A stretch of DNA of 32,079 bases, from NCBI GenBank assembly GCA_031296325.1, contig JARLFY010000090.1, positions 1 through 32,079 of the forward strand, read 5' to 3'. Positions 15,580 to 23,566 of this stretch are shown one piece after another. Source of the DNA: Acidobacteriaceae bacterium (GTDB taxonomy: Bacteria; Acidobacteriota; Terriglobia; Terriglobales; Acidobacteriaceae). The position numbers and the translations under genes were made by a program. Position 1 is the stretch's first letter, and every line of letters starts with the position of its first letter. The notes below the pieces were generated by a model that worked only from the letters and a program-made list of their open reading frames with translations, did no database searches and was not told the origin of the DNA.

Positions 15580-16334
15580 TGCTAACCGCAGCACGAGCGA
15601 TTGTTTCTGCGCGGACGAGTGCCTTGGGCCTGGCCGCAACTCTAGCCGCAGCTCTGCCTGCCGTCGTGCATCACGAGGCCATCTGGCTGGTTCACCTGCT
15701 GCTCTCCTTCGGTCTGCTGGGAGTTCTGCTGGTCTCTATTGTCGATGCGTCCTTCGTGCCTCTGCCCATTCCCGGCATCACCGACCTGCTGGTCGTCATT
15801 CTTGCCGCGAGACACACAAACATCTTCCTGCTGGTCGGCGTAGCGACGATCGGCTCCTTCCTTGGCGGAGCCTTCAGCTATCAGGTTGGCCAAACCGGAG
15901 GCCTCGCCTTTCTCGAACGACACGTTCCGCCGCGCATCTTCCAGACCGTCTGCAACTGGATGCAGACGCACGCGATTCTCTCGGTCGCTCTGCCCGCGAT
16001 TCTGCCTCCGCCCATGCCGCTCTCGCCCTTTGTTCTGGCTGCGGGAGCGCTCAACATGTCGCGGCGGAAGTTTCTGACCACCTTCACCCTCAGCCGCTTG
16101 CTACGCCACTCCATAGTCGCCGCTCTGGGCGTCCACTACGGCCCACACATTCTGCATCTATGGAACCTCTTCACCCGCAAGTGGAATACAGAGATTCTCA
16201 TCGCCATCTGGAGTACGATCTCCATCAGCGTGGCCTTCGCCTTCTACCGGCTCTACAAGACCAACCGCGCCCTCAACGAGCAAAGCCAAGCTAGCCGAGA
16301 CCCACGTGCCGCCACTCCGACCGCGCAGGTCTAA
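15576..16334 (+). CDS. VTT-domain (DedA/YqaA-like) integral membrane protein
   Basis: A 252-residue polytopic membrane protein with hydrophobic segments at about 14-32, 38-62, 67-80, 83-105, 135-160 and 205-225. The part from SFVPLPIPGITDLLVVIL to LPPPMPLSPFVLAAGAL fits the VTT (SNARE-associated/DedA) domain, with the re-entrant proline-rich loop typical of the family. Some DedA proteins act as lipid (undecaprenyl phosphate or phosphatidylethanolamine) flippases and affect envelope integrity. The role here is unknown. The ATG overlaps the mqnA stop codon by 4 bases, so it is translated with mqnA, although no functional link to menaquinone synthesis is established. The tail is polar and Ala/Ser-rich. 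Confidence 0.82.
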   Translation: MMLTAARAIVSARTSALGLAATLAAALPAVVHHEAIWLVHLLLSFGLLGVLLVSIVDASFVPLPIPGITDLLVVILAARHTNIFLLVGVATIGSFLGGAFSYQVGQTGGLAFLERHVPPRIFQTVCNWMQTHAILSVALPAILPPPMPLSPFVLAAGALNMSRRKFLTTFTLSRLLRHSIVAALGVHYGPHILHLWNLFTRKWNTEILIAIWSTISISVAFAFYRLYKTNRALNEQSQASRDPRAATPTAQV

Positions 16335-16357
16335 CGACTAGCTCGACTTCCCCCCGT

Positions 16358-17380
16358 TTAGATCTCCCACCGCAAAAGCGTCGCCGCCACGGTGAAACCC
16401 GCGCCTGCGCTGGCCAGCAGCACCAGATCGCCCTTCTTCACGCGACCCTCTTCCATAGCGGTCTTCATCGCCATGGGGATCGTTGCAGCGGTTGTATTGC
16501 CGAAGCGATCGATGTTGATAATCACCCGATCGAGAGGCATTCCCAGCCGCTCGGCGGTCGACAGAATGATCCGCTTGTTGGCCTGATGCGGGATGAAGCA
16601 GCCCACGTCCTTGCCGGTCAGGCCGTTGTTGGCCAACACGGACTCGGTCGCCTCTGCCATCTTGCGCACGGCAAACTTGTAGACCGTCGGCCCATCCTGG
16701 TGGACGTAGTGCATCTTCTGCGCCACGGTCTCCGCCGAGGGAGGATTCAGGCTTCCACCGCCGGGCATGTACAGCGACTTCGCGCCCGTCCCGTCGATCT
16801 CGTGCCAGTAATCCACCAGCCCGACCTCGCCCTCTTCGCATGGCTCCAGCAGAACCGCTCCCGCGCCATCGCCGAAGATCACGCAGGTCGTGCGGTCGGT
16901 GTAGTCGATAATCGAGCTCATCACATCGGCTCCCACCACCAGAACCTTCTTGTGCGCTCCGCTCTGCACCAACTTCGCGCCCACCTGTAGCGCGTAGGGA
17001 AAGCCCGAGCAGGCAGCCGAGAGGTCGAAACCCCATGCGCCTTTCGCGCCAATCTTCTCCTGAATCAGGCAGGCCGTCGACGGGAACATCATGTCGGGAG
17101 TAACCGTAGCCACGATGACGACCTCGACTTCGGAGGCTGGAATTCCCCGTGCCGCCAGACACTGCCGCGCCGCCTCTGCTCCCAGATCGCTGGTTGCCAC
17201 GCCCGCGCCCTTGTCCACAACGTGTCGCGTGTGGATTCCGGTACGCTCCATGATCCACTGATCATTGGTCGCAACCATCTTCTCCAGATCCGCATTCGTC
17301 AGCAGCCGCGGCGGAACGTACGTCCCTACCGAACTGATCTTTACCCGCACACTCTGCTGTGCCTTCAACGTCAGACCCAA
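16358..17380 (-). CDS. fabH: 3-oxoacyl-ACP synthase III
   Basis: FabH starts fatty-acid synthesis by condensing an acyl-CoA primer with malonyl-ACP. The thiolase-fold protein has [22 protein letters not shown] at the N-terminus, [12 protein letters not shown], the nucleophile Cys124 in [10 protein letters not shown], and the remaining catalytic residues His in PHQANKRII and Asn in [13 protein letters not shown]. It ends with the usual [13 protein letters not shown]-type motif. The frame can be extended to TTG 17422, but GAGGTGA lies 4-5 bases before the TTG at 17380, giving 340 residues, close to the family norm. I prefer that start. The gene is monocistronic here, convergent with the VTT gene and divergent from the DUF59 gene. 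Primer preference cannot be read from sequence. Confidence 0.95.
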   Translation of the reverse strand: MGLTLKAQQSVRVKISSVGTYVPPRLLTNADLEKMVATNDQWIMERTGIHTRHVVDKGAGVATSDLGAEAARQCLAARGIPASEVEVVIVATVTPDMMFPSTACLIQEKIGAKGAWGFDLSAACSGFPYALQVGAKLVQSGAHKKVLVVGADVMSSIIDYTDRTTCVIFGDGAGAVLLEPCEEGEVGLVDYWHEIDGTGAKSLYMPGGGSLNPPSAETVAQKMHYVHQDGPTVYKFAVRKMAEATESVLANNGLTGKDVGCFIPHQANKRIILSTAERLGMPLDRVIINIDRFGNTTAATIPMAMKTAMEEGRVKKGDLVLLASAGAGFTVAATLLRWEI

Positions 17381-17563
17381 ACCATCACCTCGCTGCTTCT
17401 TTCTGTTCAAAGTTCTTCTCAACCTAGGCTACACCGGCGCGCGACATTCCTGCCGCGCCAGATAGCCCCGAATCATTCTCTCTGACCTGCGCCCGAAGAA
17501 CAAGTGCGCAGCTTGAGCCATTCTATAAGCGACGTTGCAAGATATGATGAAAGTCAGGACACC

Positions 17564-18019
17564 ATGCCTCTATCGCCCGCAAAACTCGCTCCAACCACGC
17601 CCCTCAGCGAAGCCGCCATTCGCTCCGCCCTGCGCGATTGCTACGATCCCGAACTGCCCTGCAACATCGTCGACCTCGGTCTGGTCTACGGCATCGCTCT
17701 CACACTCGACCCGGACGCCCCCGGCTCGGGAATCCCCGGAGTTCCCGCGCGCTATCGCGTCGCCGTCCAGATCACCCTGACCACGCCCGGCTGTCCCGCG
17801 CACACGCAAATCGCCGCGCAGATCGAGAACCGCCTCGCCGCCTTCGAGAGCGTCAGCCAGACCAGCGTTGAGCTAGTCTGGCAGCCCGTCTGGTCGCCCG
17901 AGCGCATCACGCCAGAGGGTCGTCTGCGCCTCGGAATCAACGCCAGCAATCCGCTCTTCGCCAAGACCCGCGCAAAAAACCTCCACCCCAGAAAGAGCGA
18001 TCTCGTCCATATTCAATAA
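17564..18019 (+). CDS. DUF59/MIP18-family iron-sulfur cluster assembly protein (SufT/PaaD-like)
   Basis: A 151-residue protein with one DUF59 domain (about residues 15-110). Landmarks are ALRDCYDPELPCNIVDLGLVYGI (residues 22-44), a beta-strand VAVQITLTTPGCPAH with conserved Cys77, and LVWQPVWSPERI. SufT-type members help load [Fe-S] clusters onto target proteins, and PaaD-type members serve the phenylacetyl-CoA epoxidase. No paa or suf gene is nearby, so a general maturation role is more likely. The ATG at 17564 is preceded by AGGA at 4-base spacing and is preferred over an upstream in-frame start at 17504. It lacks the CxxC tail of long PaaD proteins. Confidence 0.85.
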   Translation: MPLSPAKLAPTTPLSEAAIRSALRDCYDPELPCNIVDLGLVYGIALTLDPDAPGSGIPGVPARYRVAVQITLTTPGCPAHTQIAAQIENRLAAFESVSQTSVELVWQPVWSPERITPEGRLRLGINASNPLFAKTRAKNLHPRKSDLVHIQ

Positions 18020-18079
18020 CCTAAACCTTTCCAATAAAATGATCCCGCAATAAATCTGAAAGAGGCTCTAAGCCGCATC

Positions 18080-18925
18080 ATGAGTTCCAAACAATCCCAA
18101 CCCGCCCTAAGTCTTGTTCCTGCACCCACTCGCGCGCGCGACCTGCTGAAGTTGACCAGCTTCCCCATCCATCCCTTCGACCAGATGCACGGCGTAGACA
18201 CCAGCGGCCTTGTCCCGGCCAAACACCTTGTCACCGGCCACGCCAACGACGAGCATGTTACGGCCTACTACGGCGTTGCGCCCAGCATTCTGCGCTCCTT
18301 GATTGAGCGCTGGCTCGAACTCTCCCCGCCCCACGCACTCGACCAGTACACCTTCATAGACATCGGCTGCGGCAAGGGACGCGGCCTTCTATTGGCCAGT
18401 GAGTCCCCCTTCCGCCGCGTCGTCGGCGTGGAGTTGAACCCCGCCATGGCCGCCATTGCGCAGCAGAATGTGGAGCATTGGACGCACGACCACGCCGAGG
18501 ATCTCACCGCCCCGCGCCTGGCTCCGATCGAGGTCTTGGAGATGGACGCGCTCGACTTTGACCTGCCCGACACGCCGACCCTGCTCTTCCTCTTCCACCC
18601 CTTTGAGGCGCCGGTTCTCAAGCAGCTTCTGCGCCGCATCGAGACGCACTTTGCCAAACGCCCCGGCGCGCTCGACCTGCTCTACGTCAACGCCGAGTGC
18701 GCCAACGTCCTCGACCGCAACCCCGGCTTCGAGCAGCTCTTTCTGGACAACGTCCCCATGTCGCCCGAGGATCACGCCGCCGACATCGAGGCCATCGCCC
18801 GCCAAAAGGACTATGGCTCCACCGGCGACGAGGAGTGCGCCATCTACCGCTACTCCGGCCGCGCCAAAGGCCCCATCTTCCCCCCCTCCCGCATAGCTCA
18901 TCCCACTCCTGAAGCGTCATTCTGA
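18080..18925 (+). CDS. Class I SAM-dependent methyltransferase, substrate unknown
   Basis: A 281-residue protein with a clear Rossmann methyltransferase core. Motif I FIDIGCGKGRG is at residues 92-102, followed by RVVGVELNPAM (acidic ribose-binding Glu), then EVLEMDALDFDLP and TLLFLFHPFEAPVLKQLL. The N-terminal 70 residues (HPFDQMHGVDTSGLVP) match a group of uncharacterised bacterial methyltransferases. It follows the DUF59 gene by 60 bp on the same strand. The last codons, Ser-Phe-stop, are read from the left end of a dispersed hairpin element (TCATTCTGA), so the original C-terminus may have been different. The following gene converges. Confidence 0.85.
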   Translation: MSSKQSQPALSLVPAPTRARDLLKLTSFPIHPFDQMHGVDTSGLVPAKHLVTGHANDEHVTAYYGVAPSILRSLIERWLELSPPHALDQYTFIDIGCGKGRGLLLASESPFRRVVGVELNPAMAAIAQQNVEHWTHDHAEDLTAPRLAPIEVLEMDALDFDLPDTPTLLFLFHPFEAPVLKQLLRRIETHFAKRPGALDLLYVNAECANVLDRNPGFEQLFLDNVPMSPEDHAADIEAIARQKDYGSTGDEECAIYRYSGRAKGPIFPPSRIAHPTPEASF

Positions 18926-18957
18926 GCGGAACTCAGAATCTCTGTCGTTCTTTCTGT
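18916..18957 (+). repeat. Dispersed hairpin element, copy 3, supplying a stop codon
   Basis: CGTCATTCTGAGC begins the element as in the other copies, and ATTCTGAG-CGGAA-CTCAGAAT forms a perfect 8-bp hairpin. Its TGA at 18923-18925 is the stop codon of the upstream methyltransferase gene. It is joined directly to the CCATCGC palindrome that follows. Confidence 0.65.
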
Positions 18958-19002
18958 CGGGTGCCCCATCCATCGCCGCCCTTGACGATGGGTGGGAGCG
19001 AA
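18958..19002 (+). repeat. CCATCGC/GCGATGGGTGG palindrome, single-module copy
   Basis: CGGGTGCCCCATCCATCGC ... CGATGGGTGGGAGCGA, nearly identical to the first module of the composite repeat at 12297-12340, including the GGTGCCCC lead and the GGGAGCGA tail. The stem arms are 18966-18976 and 18986-18995. It lies between the methyltransferase (plus) and tsaE (minus). Confidence 0.75.
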
Positions 19003-19012
19003 ATGCCCCCGC

Positions 19013-19450
19013 CTACTCCTTCAACCGCAGAATCAACCCGCGTTCATCGCCCTCGCCGTGCTCCATGTAGATCTCGCCACCGGCCATCTTCACCACGCTC
19101 TCGAATCGCTCGCCCCACTCCACCAGCACCAGCGAGTTCTCGTACCCAGCCATCTCGTCCAGCCCCAGCACGGCGATCTGCTCCTCGGTCTCCAGCCGAT
19201 ACAGGTCGAGATGAAAGAGTCGCACCGCAGTTCCAACGTACTCATGCACGATGGTGAAGGTCGGACTGGTCACCTCGTCCTCGGTCGCCGCGCCCAGCGC
19301 CTCGGCGATCCCCTTCACCAGCGTCGTCTTCCCTGCGCCCACCTCGCCGCGCAGCACCACCAGCAGCGGAGGACGCAGCATCCCCGCGATCTTCCCGCCC
19401 AACTCCAGCGTCTCCTCCACCGACCGCGTCTTGAACCGCTTCTCCCTCAT
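19013..19450 (-). CDS. tsaE: tRNA N6-adenosine threonylcarbamoyltransferase ATPase subunit
   Basis: TsaE is the ATPase that works with TsaB, TsaC and TsaD to make the universal t6A37 modification in ANN-decoding tRNAs. From ATG 19450 the protein has 145 residues, a normal length. It shows the P-loop GEVGAGKTT (Lys41), SPTFTIVHEY (switch region), LFHLDLYRL and LVLVEWGERF with the conserved Trp. A longer frame starts at 19534, but GAGAGGA lies 6 bases before ATG 19450 and the extension would overlap the upstream gene. It lies 28 bp after nnrDE, an arrangement (NAD(P)HX dehydratase next to tsaE) that is common in bacteria. Confidence 0.95.
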   Translation of the reverse strand: MREKRFKTRSVEETLELGGKIAGMLRPPLLVVLRGEVGAGKTTLVKGIAEALGAATEDEVTSPTFTIVHEYVGTAVRLFHLDLYRLETEEQIAVLGLDEMAGYENSLVLVEWGERFESVVKMAGGEIYMEHGEGDERGLILRLKE

Positions 19451-19478
19451 CAATCTTCCTCTCGTCCTCAATAAATAA

Positions 19479-21269
19479 TCAGCGCCATCGGAATAAATCG
19501 GGGTTACCCTTTGCCGCAACCGGATGCAGCCCACAGATCCACGTTAGTCCATCGGCATCCTTTGTGCGATAGCGAAACGCATCCGACAGATGCGCCAGCG
19601 TGTCGCTGGCCAGAACCGTATGCTCGTCCATCGACCGCGCAGCGAAGTCTCCGGCGAGTCCATGCAGGTAGACGGCGGACTCCACCGCGCGAGCCACCTC
19701 CTGCGCCTCTCCGCCACGAGCGTACTGCGCCAGCATTGCGGCGATGATTCCGGTCAGGACATCTCCGCTGCCACCCTTGGCCATCGCCGGATTGCCGCTG
19801 GTATTGACCGCGACGCTTCCGTCGGGATGGGCGACGAGCGTGCGCCAGCCCTTCAGCACCAGCGTCAGCCCGTGTGCAACGGCGAACTTTCGCGCCAGCC
19901 CGACGCGGTCCGCCTCGACCTCGGCGACCGTCAGCCCGAGCAACCGAGCCATCTCGCCGGGATGCGGCGTCAGCACCAGCGTTCGCGGCTTCCCCGTCGG
20001 ATCCTTGCGCGCAGCGGCGAGGCGCAGCAGTTCGGCCCGCCCCGCAAAGGCGTTCAGAGCATCGGCATCGACGACCATCGGCAACGAGGCGCGCTTGACG
20101 AAGCTACGCACAAACTCCTGCGGTGCCGTCTCCCGCCCCAACCCCGGGCCAATCGCCGCCACCGAGATTCCACGCAACAGCCGCTCCAGAGCGTTTCCAC
20201 TGTTGCTGTAGTACAGAAACGTATTGTCACTCTGAGCAAAGCGAAGAGTCCCTGCATTTTGCTCGTGCTGCAACACGTCAGAGGATTGTTTGAAGTACTC
20301 TAAGTCCCCATCCTCTGTCAGATCCAGAATTTCCTGTCCCAACGGCAGAACCATCAACTCCGGCGCAAATCCCGCGACCGTCGCAAGAATTTCGGATGGC
20401 ACGGCGGCCGTAACCAGTCCCGCTCCCGCGCGCAGCGCCGCCATCGCGGCCATCGACGGCGCGCCCGCCATGCCGTAGCTTCCGCCGACCACCAGAACGT
20501 GGCCAAATCGTCCCTTGTTCGCATCCACCGCCCGCGGTGCCTCGGCAATCGTCTTCGCCGATCCAGCCCAGTGCAGCCCACTCGCGGAGCAAACCGCCTC
20601 CTCAGGCGAACCAATCTGCGCAACAACCACTGGCCCGCCACGCGATCCGGCGAGCCGACCGAAGACATGCGCCGACTTCGCGGCGGTAAACGCAACCACC
20701 GCGTCGGCGCGAAAGGCTCCGTCGGCGTTCATTGCAACCGAGTCGGCGTCCCAGCCGCTCGGCAGATCGACCGCGACCACCGGCGCAGTCAGCTTTGCCA
20801 CAGCCTCGCGCAGAGCCAACGCAACCCCACGCAGCGGAGGCTGAAAGCCCGTCCCCACGATCGCGTCGACGACAAGCTCCGCCGTCTTCAGCGACCGGGT
20901 AGCAAGGGCCAGCCACTCTTCAAGCTGCGCAGCCCCATCCAACTCCCGCACCACGACCTCCGGGGCGTCAAAGCGCAGACGACCGATCGCCGAAACCGCT
21001 TCTCCCCGCAGATCGGCCTCGCGCCCCAGCAGCTGAACCTCGACGACAACGCCCGCCGCCGCAAGCACTCGTGCCGCAACCAGTCCGTCTCCGCCGTTAT
21101 TGCCCTTGCCGCACAGCGCAACGACTCGCCGCGCCGCCGGATACCGCCGCAGACAGAAGCGCGCCACCGCCGTCCCAGCGTTCTCCATCAGCGTCTCCAG
21201 CGGAACGCCGAACTCCTCCGCCGTACGCCGATCCACCGCGCCCATCTCCTGCGAACTCAAGATCCTCAT
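19479..21269 (-). CDS. nnrD: Bifunctional NAD(P)HX epimerase / dehydratase, with inserted repeat
   Basis: Repairs hydrated NADH and NADPH. The N-terminal epimerase (YjeF_N, about 1-215) has MRILSSQEMGAVDRR, ENAG and the GKGNNGGDGLVAARVL loop. The C-terminal ADP/ATP-dependent dehydratase (about 235-570) has FGHVLVVGGSYGMAGAPSMAA, AIGPGLG, VDADALNAF, LTPHPGEMARLLG and NPAMAKGGSGDVLTG. At 596 residues it is longer than the roughly 500 usual. Part of the excess lies at about residues 315-362, before AIGPGLG, where a dispersed hairpin element is translated in antisense (TLRFAQSDNT). Another part is a 25-residue tail after LSDAFRYRT that I cannot match to the family. The start ATG is preceded by AAGGGA. 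It forms a unit with tsaE. Confidence 0.93.
   Translation of the reverse strand: MRILSSQEMGAVDRRTAEEFGVPLETLMENAGTAVARFCLRRYPAARRVVALCGKGNNGGDGLVAARVLAAAGVVVEVQLLGREADLRGEAVSAIGRLRFDAPEVVVRELDGAAQLEEWLALATRSLKTAELVVDAIVGTGFQPPLRGVALALREAVAKLTAPVVAVDLPSGWDADSVAMNADGAFRADAVVAFTAAKSAHVFGRLAGSRGGPVVVAQIGSPEEAVCSASGLHWAGSAKTIAEAPRAVDANKGRFGHVLVVGGSYGMAGAPSMAAMAALRAGAGLVTAAVPSEILATVAGFAPELMVLPLGQEILDLTEDGDLEYFKQSSDVLQHEQNAGTLRFAQSDNTFLYYSNSGNALERLLRGISVAAIGPGLGRETAPQEFVRSFVKRASLPMVVDADALNAFAGRAELLRLAAARKDPTGKPRTLVLTPHPGEMARLLGLTVAEVEADRVGLARKFAVAHGLTLVLKGWRTLVAHPDGSVAVNTSGNPAMAKGGSGDVLTGIIAAMLAQYARGGEAQEVARAVESAVYLHGLAGDFAARSMDEHTVLASDTLAHLSDAFRYRTKDADGLTWICGLHPVAAKGNPDLFRWR
20224..20272 (+). repeat. 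nnrD: Dispersed hairpin element, copy 4, inside nnrD
   Basis: ATTGTCACTCTGAGC ... GCGAAGAGTCCCTGCATTTTGCTCG ... TGC aligns with the mqnA copy over its whole length, apart from a short gap. GAGCAAA and TTTGCTC form a stem. It runs antisense to nnrD, and the frame stays open through it, coding for about residues 333-349. Confidence 0.8.
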
Positions 21270-21484
21270 CTGTCCCTTCTACGCCAACTGGGGTGCGCAA
21301 CGCCAACGCAATCGGCGACAGCCCCTCTCTTCATAATCTAGCCCCACGCCCTGTTTGATGCTTTAAAACGACGGCGCAGAGTTTAGTACGGTGGTTCGCT
21401 TGGCACCAAAGTTGCATGAATACAGAGTAAAGTTGCATAGTGATCCACGGTTAGCCTTTAGTAGCCTTGACACAGGAGCTTCCG
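21270..21484. promoter_or_regulatory. Divergent promoter region with 21-bp-spaced direct repeat
   Basis: AAAGTTGCAT occurs at 21408-21417 and 21429-21438, exactly 21 bp apart, about two helical turns, as expected for a dimeric activator or repressor binding one face of DNA. TTGCAT (21412-21417) and CATAGT (21436-21441), 18 bp apart, could serve as weak -35 and -10 boxes for the lipoprotein gene that starts at 21485. The region also serves nnrDE to the left. Confidence 0.4.
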
Positions 21485-23149
21485 ATGAACCTGCGCCTTC
21501 GTGCGTCTCTACTGCTGATCTTGCTCGGCTTGCCGTTAGCCCTAATGCTGACAGGTTGCAACAAAGTGCTGGCCATCTCGATTACTCCCGCTGCGGGGAC
21601 CGAGGTTCTGATCGTTGGCCAGACGGCGCAATACTCCGCGTTTGCGACTGAGCAGATGGGATCGGCGGCGACGACGACATCCAATATTTCCAGCTCTGTG
21701 ACCTGGACGTCGAGCAACCCGCTTGTTGCGACGATCAACTCTTCCGGTCTGGCGACGGCTGTGGGAGCGGGCTACGTTACCATCGCGGCGCTGTCCTCCA
21801 ACGGCGTGACGGCCTACTCTGACCTGACGGTGAATGCCGCCGCCACGACCAGCGGCTCTTCATCCAGCGTCACCTCAATCTCCATCATTCCCGGCTCTCA
21901 GTCGGTCGCTTCGCCGAATCAAACCAGTCAGTTCCTCGCCATCGGAACAACTTCGACCGGGACGACGACGAACCTGACCAACAGCGTGAGCTGGAGTTCA
22001 AGCAGCGCGCAGATTGCCAGTATCAACTCTGCCGGACTCGCCACGGCGGTAAGTCAGGGAACCTCGACCATTACCGCCCTCTACGCAAGCTCCACAGGAG
22101 GAACCGTGGTGGGAACGGCGACCTTCACCGTAACCGGAGGAACCGCCGAGCAGTACACCGCCTTGACCCTTATGCCGTCCTCCGTAGCCATCTCGGCCTC
22201 GGGGCAGACCAGCCAGTTAATTGCACTCGCTACCAGCGGAACGACCGGACAACAGACCGACGTCACCAGTTCGGCCCAGATTGCATGGAGTTCCAGCAGT
22301 TCCACCATTGCTACCGTCAGTTCCTCCGGGCTGGTCACAGGCAAAAACGCAGGAGCAACCACCATCACCGCAGAGTTGACAAACCCCGACGGCTCCATCA
22401 TCTCCAACACGGCGAGCATCACAACTACGCTGACAACAGCGCCGGAACCCCTGATCTCGCTCACCATTATTCCCAGTTCCCTTACTGTATTAAATCTAAA
22501 GGGACAGGGACAATTCCTTGCCATCGGGACCTACTCGACCGCTCCTTACACTAAAGATTTGACCAACGATGCAAGCCTCGTCTGGAAGTCTTCTTTTCCG
22601 AATGATTTCACCGTCAGCTCCAACACGGGCGGAGGCTCTGGCGCTACCGCCGGCGTCGTCACCGCTTATGCGAGTGGCAGCACCACGATTATTGCCGAGG
22701 CCACCAACCCAGACGGAACGATTCAGACTGCCACTGCCACCTTCAATTGTCCTTACTCGGCTCCGAACTCAACATTTACCACGGGCTCGTGCTATTCGGG
22801 TTCCGAAGGTTCTTCTCTTATCTCGACTCTCACGGTCTATAGCGAAGGGCTGAACTCGTCATCGACCTCGCCCAACTGGCTGGTCACCGCTTCATCGGCC
22901 ACCGGAACCGCCGACGTAATTCATTGCGGCCCAGGCTGGACAAACAACGCAAAAACCGGCGGATCGGTCTGTACGGCAACCTATCCTGTTGGCACAACCG
23001 TAACCTTGACCGCGCCTGCTCAGACCGGAGTTGCCTTCGGTGGATGGTCCTACAACTGCCAGAACACCGCACCTGTCACTGCATCTGGACCAAACACTTG
23101 CACGATCACGATGGATTACGACAATACCGTGGGAGCTATCTTCAACTAG
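21485..23149 (+). CDS. Surface lipoprotein with tandem Big_2 (bacterial Ig-like) domains
   Basis: A 554-residue lipoprotein. The signal peptide ends in a lipobox LTGC with the lipidated Cys at residue 25. Then come four Ig-like Big_2 domains at roughly 30-110, 115-200, 205-300 and 310-410, each with the signature W-S-S-S-N ... I-x-S-x-G-L-A-T-x-x-x-x-G-x-x-x-I-T-A (VTWTSSN, VSWSSSS, IAWSSSS, LVWKSSF). The C-terminal part (about 430-554) is a further beta-rich domain with four Cys and GWSYNC...TITMDYDNTVGAIFN, like the repeats seen at the ends of cell-surface proteins. The protein is Ser/Thr-rich. Such proteins are usually adhesins or envelope scaffold components. AGGAG lies 6 bases before ATG 21485, preferred over the in-frame ATG at 21467. 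Confidence 0.88.
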   Translation: MNLRLRASLLLILLGLPLALMLTGCNKVLAISITPAAGTEVLIVGQTAQYSAFATEQMGSAATTTSNISSSVTWTSSNPLVATINSSGLATAVGAGYVTIAALSSNGVTAYSDLTVNAAATTSGSSSSVTSISIIPGSQSVASPNQTSQFLAIGTTSTGTTTNLTNSVSWSSSSAQIASINSAGLATAVSQGTSTITALYASSTGGTVVGTATFTVTGGTAEQYTALTLMPSSVAISASGQTSQLIALATSGTTGQQTDVTSSAQIAWSSSSSTIATVSSSGLVTGKNAGATTITAELTNPDGSIISNTASITTTLTTAPEPLISLTIIPSSLTVLNLKGQGQFLAIGTYSTAPYTKDLTNDASLVWKSSFPNDFTVSSNTGGGSGATAGVVTAYASGSTTIIAEATNPDGTIQTATATFNCPYSAPNSTFTTGSCYSGSEGSSLISTLTVYSEGLNSSSTSPNWLVTASSATGTADVIHCGPGWTNNAKTGGSVCTATYPVGTTVTLTAPAQTGVAFGGWSYNCQNTAPVTASGPNTCTITMDYDNTVGAIFN

Positions 23150-23196
23150 ACGGTATCGACATGTAGCTCTTTTGTAATTGCAGTTGTCCTTGCCTG

Positions 23197-23338
23197 TTTT
23201 TGTTTGCCATTCCGCAGCGAAGCGGAGGAATGACAAACAAACGATAGGCAACGACAACGGCAAAAGCAGCGACTTATGGTGCGAACTGTATCCCACCCAC
23301 CCATCGCTGATGAAACTGCGATGGGTGGGGCCCCCGGC
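23197..23338 (-). repeat. Composite intergenic repeat, copy B
   Basis: Read on the minus strand: GCCGGGGGCCCC, stem CCACCCATCGC / GCGATGGGTGG (arms 23297-23307 and 23318-23328), then GATAC, ATAAGTCG, a TTGCCGTTG-rich tract, and GTTTGTCATTCC with a hairpin CATTCCTCCGC/GCGGAATG. The parts follow the same order as copy A at 12297-12420. Confidence 0.7.
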
Positions 23339-23440
23339 TACATGCTCCCACTTCACACCTAAAAGCCGCGTCGCAAGCAACGTGTATATGTCGATACCGC
23401 CTAGACGCTTTCCTGCTCTCTATGGTTTTCGACCAACGTG

Positions 23441-23469
23441 GGGCCGATACGAATGATTCGTATCGGCCC
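23441..23469. terminator. Perfect 13-bp inverted repeat, possible terminator
   Basis: GGGCCGATACGAA (23441-23453) and TTCGTATCGGCCC (23457-23469) flank TGA. GCCTTGAATTT follows, so the U-tract is poor. It may end transcription from the lipoprotein gene, or act as an operator for yggS. Confidence 0.4.
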
Positions 23470-23566
23470 GCCTTGAATTTGCACTCAAAATCGGAACGTA
23501 TGGAACAGGAAGAAGGCTCCGGCCAAACTCGTGCGTCTCTCTGAAAAGCAATAAGATGCTAAGAGG

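Larger units (their letters stand above)
23150..23566. other. Spacer between the Big_2 lipoprotein and yggS, rich in palindromes
   Basis: A 417-bp spacer. It holds the minus-oriented composite repeat (23197-23338) and a perfect 13-bp inverted repeat (23441-23469). The rest (about 23340-23440 and 23470-23566) shows no ORF or clear promoter. The promoter of yggS must lie near the right end. Confidence 0.6.
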
